32,408 nucleotides of DNA from Candidatus Omnitrophota bacterium (lineage in GTDB: Bacteria > Omnitrophota > Gorgyraeia > Zapsychrales > Zapsychraceae), in the NCBI GenBank assembly GCA_016214285.1, contig JACROV010000058.1:1-32408 (forward strand), given 5' to 3'. Each line of letters begins with the position of its first letter. The stretch's first letter is position 1. A program made the position numbers and the translations under genes. Shown one piece after another: positions 31,603 through 32,408 of this stretch. Under the pieces are notes generated by a model. It made no database searches and had not been told where the DNA came from. It saw only the letters and a list, made by a program, of their open reading frames with translations.

Positions 31603-31785
31603 ATGAAAAGAAAGAATGATCTCAATCTGCCGATTATAAAGGGACCGATGGAAGAGCCCAAACCTCTTTCCATGGACGAATATCTCGAGTTCGTGGAATT
31701 TAATTTGACGCAGATCCCCTTTGACCGCGAGGCCTATGCGAAAGAGAAAAAATCTTTGGCCGTCAACGTGCCGTTTCGGATTTAG
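31603..31785 (+). CDS. Small hypothetical protein
   Basis: 60 residues, starting MKRKNDLNLPIIKGPMEEPK and ending VNVPFRI. Charged and proline-containing, no membrane segment or known motif. No clear ribosome-binding site. The even, protein-like composition supports a real gene; no function can be suggested. The stretch 31786-31926 after it holds only a weak inverted repeat (CCGTTT near 31820 / AAACGG near 31857). Confidence 0.5.
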   Translation: MKRKNDLNLPIIKGPMEEPKPLSMDEYLEFVEFNLTQIPFDREAYAKEKKSLAVNVPFRI

Positions 31786-31926
31786 GGGCGGCAAAACCAT
31801 CAGCCGCTTTTAATCCCACCGTTTATCCCGCTGAAGGCAGGGATGGCAGGATGAGAAACGGCGGGGAGCCCGAAGGAATAAATTTTGTGACAAAAATATT
31901 CTAATGAATGAAGAGGCGGCAATATT

Positions 31927-32408
31927 ATGAATAAGAAAATCGGGATTTCATTCTTATTAATTATCTTTTTTATTCCTTCCCTTAGCTATGGAGAAGTCCC
32001 TGAGAGTTTGCCTCCCCGGATAATGCACGAAGGCATAAATGATTGTGAAGTGCATTCAGTGAATGATGGTTTGGAGGAAGGCGAGAAGGTAGTGATGTGT
32101 TCGGACAGTATGCGATATATCCATAGGCGATATAGCTTCGCTTTAGTTTTTCCGCGGTATTGGGACCAAGTTCATATCAATGAACGAAAACCCGAAGAAT
32201 TGGGCAAAATCACAAGTATTGCTTTTAGCCCTACTGAGGAAAGGCTAATAATGTTTCATGTCGTTCTTCGGATTTCCGAAGGGCGTGGATTTGAAGGCAT
32301 CATGAAAGAAAAGCAACAGGAAATAGAAGGTTATGGCAGTAATCAATTTGCCTTTGAACCACTGCAGATAGATGTTGAGGGTTCTAAATCAGTTAAATAT
32401 TCTTTTTC
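31927..32408 (+). CDS. Secreted protein of unknown function, C-terminus off the window
   Basis: ATG 31927 behind GAGG (31913-31916); the frame stays open to the right edge (160 codons). The first 22 residues (MNKKIGISFLLIIFFIPSLSYG) are a Sec signal peptide. The rest, with YSFALVFPRYWDQVHINE, IAFSPTEERLIMFHVVLRISE and a Gln/Glu-rich segment, resembles small periplasmic proteins, but no family is recognised. The AT-rich composition differs from the cluster upstream. Confidence 0.7.
   Translation, partial: MNKKIGISFLLIIFFIPSLSYGEVPESLPPRIMHEGINDCEVHSVNDGLEEGEKVVMCSDSMRYIHRRYSFALVFPRYWDQVHINERKPEELGKITSIAFSPTEERLIMFHVVLRISEGRGFEGIMKEKQQEIEGYGSNQFAFEPLQIDVEGSKSVKYSF

Overview
The window reads as a Gram-negative bacterium. 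It has an LPS-heptose epimerase, two lipobox lipoproteins and a CorC-type membrane protein. Gene style and content suggest an uncultured lineage such as Omnitrophota, but that is inference because there is no 16S or other marker. Except for the partial transposase at the left edge, every gene I accept lies on the + strand. No rRNA, tRNA or CRISPR was seen.

Left part (1-13423), mostly housekeeping: a partial transposase (1-264, minus), a secreted FG-GAP/Ig-like repeat protein (719-2845), thyA-folA (3050-4407), a frameshifted response regulator-EAL gene (4729-5882), a CorC/HlyC-like CBS protein (6066-7403), malQ (7474-8979), a lipoprotein (9094-9675), hldD (9688-10650), a membrane-anchored coiled-coil protein (10716-11789), a second lipoprotein (11815-12354) and a short pyruvate kinase (12389-13423). 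A PadR regulator overlaps the end of the pyruvate kinase gene by 4 bp.

Right part (14021-31138), the interesting region: a strong promoter overlapped by a perfect 20-bp palindrome opens a run of about 17 co-directional genes. The first block is an acyl/aryl-CoA ligase, a nucleoside phosphorylase, an MtnA-like isomerase interrupted by an in-frame TAG, a short second isomerase-like protein, a class II aldolase fused to an SCP2-like domain, and an aldehyde dehydrogenase. Phosphorylase, isomerase, aldolase and dehydrogenase have the logic of 5'-deoxyadenosine / methylthioadenosine salvage (a DHAP shunt). The next gene is a B12-binding radical SAM enzyme, a class of protein that releases 5'-deoxyadenosine, followed by a stand-alone PCP_red-domain protein. 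The second block is a type II aromatic polyketide synthase: a ketopantoate-reductase-like enzyme, KS-alpha, a KS-beta/chain-length-factor-like partner that has lost all three catalytic residues, an acyl carrier protein, a PF04199-type cyclase, a TcmN/WhiE-like aromatase/cyclase, an MFS exporter and an SDR ketoreductase. A zeta-toxin/antitoxin-like pair sits between the two cyclase genes. My reading is an aromatic polyketide locus in a non-actinobacterial genome that carries its own radical-SAM by-product salvage module.

The region is also rich in palindromic DNA. Two palindrome families are inserted in frame inside coding sequences: a GTAGGG...CCCTAC type in the isomerase and dehydrogenase genes, and a CCCCC/GGGGG-AGCCTATCGGCC type in padR, the ligase, the radical SAM and the reductase genes. 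Several intergenic spacers are built from self-complementary repeats of one short word, a different word for most spacers. There is a 7-bp tandem repeat in the aldolase linker and a pair of overlapping 26-bp perfect palindromes after the toxin module.
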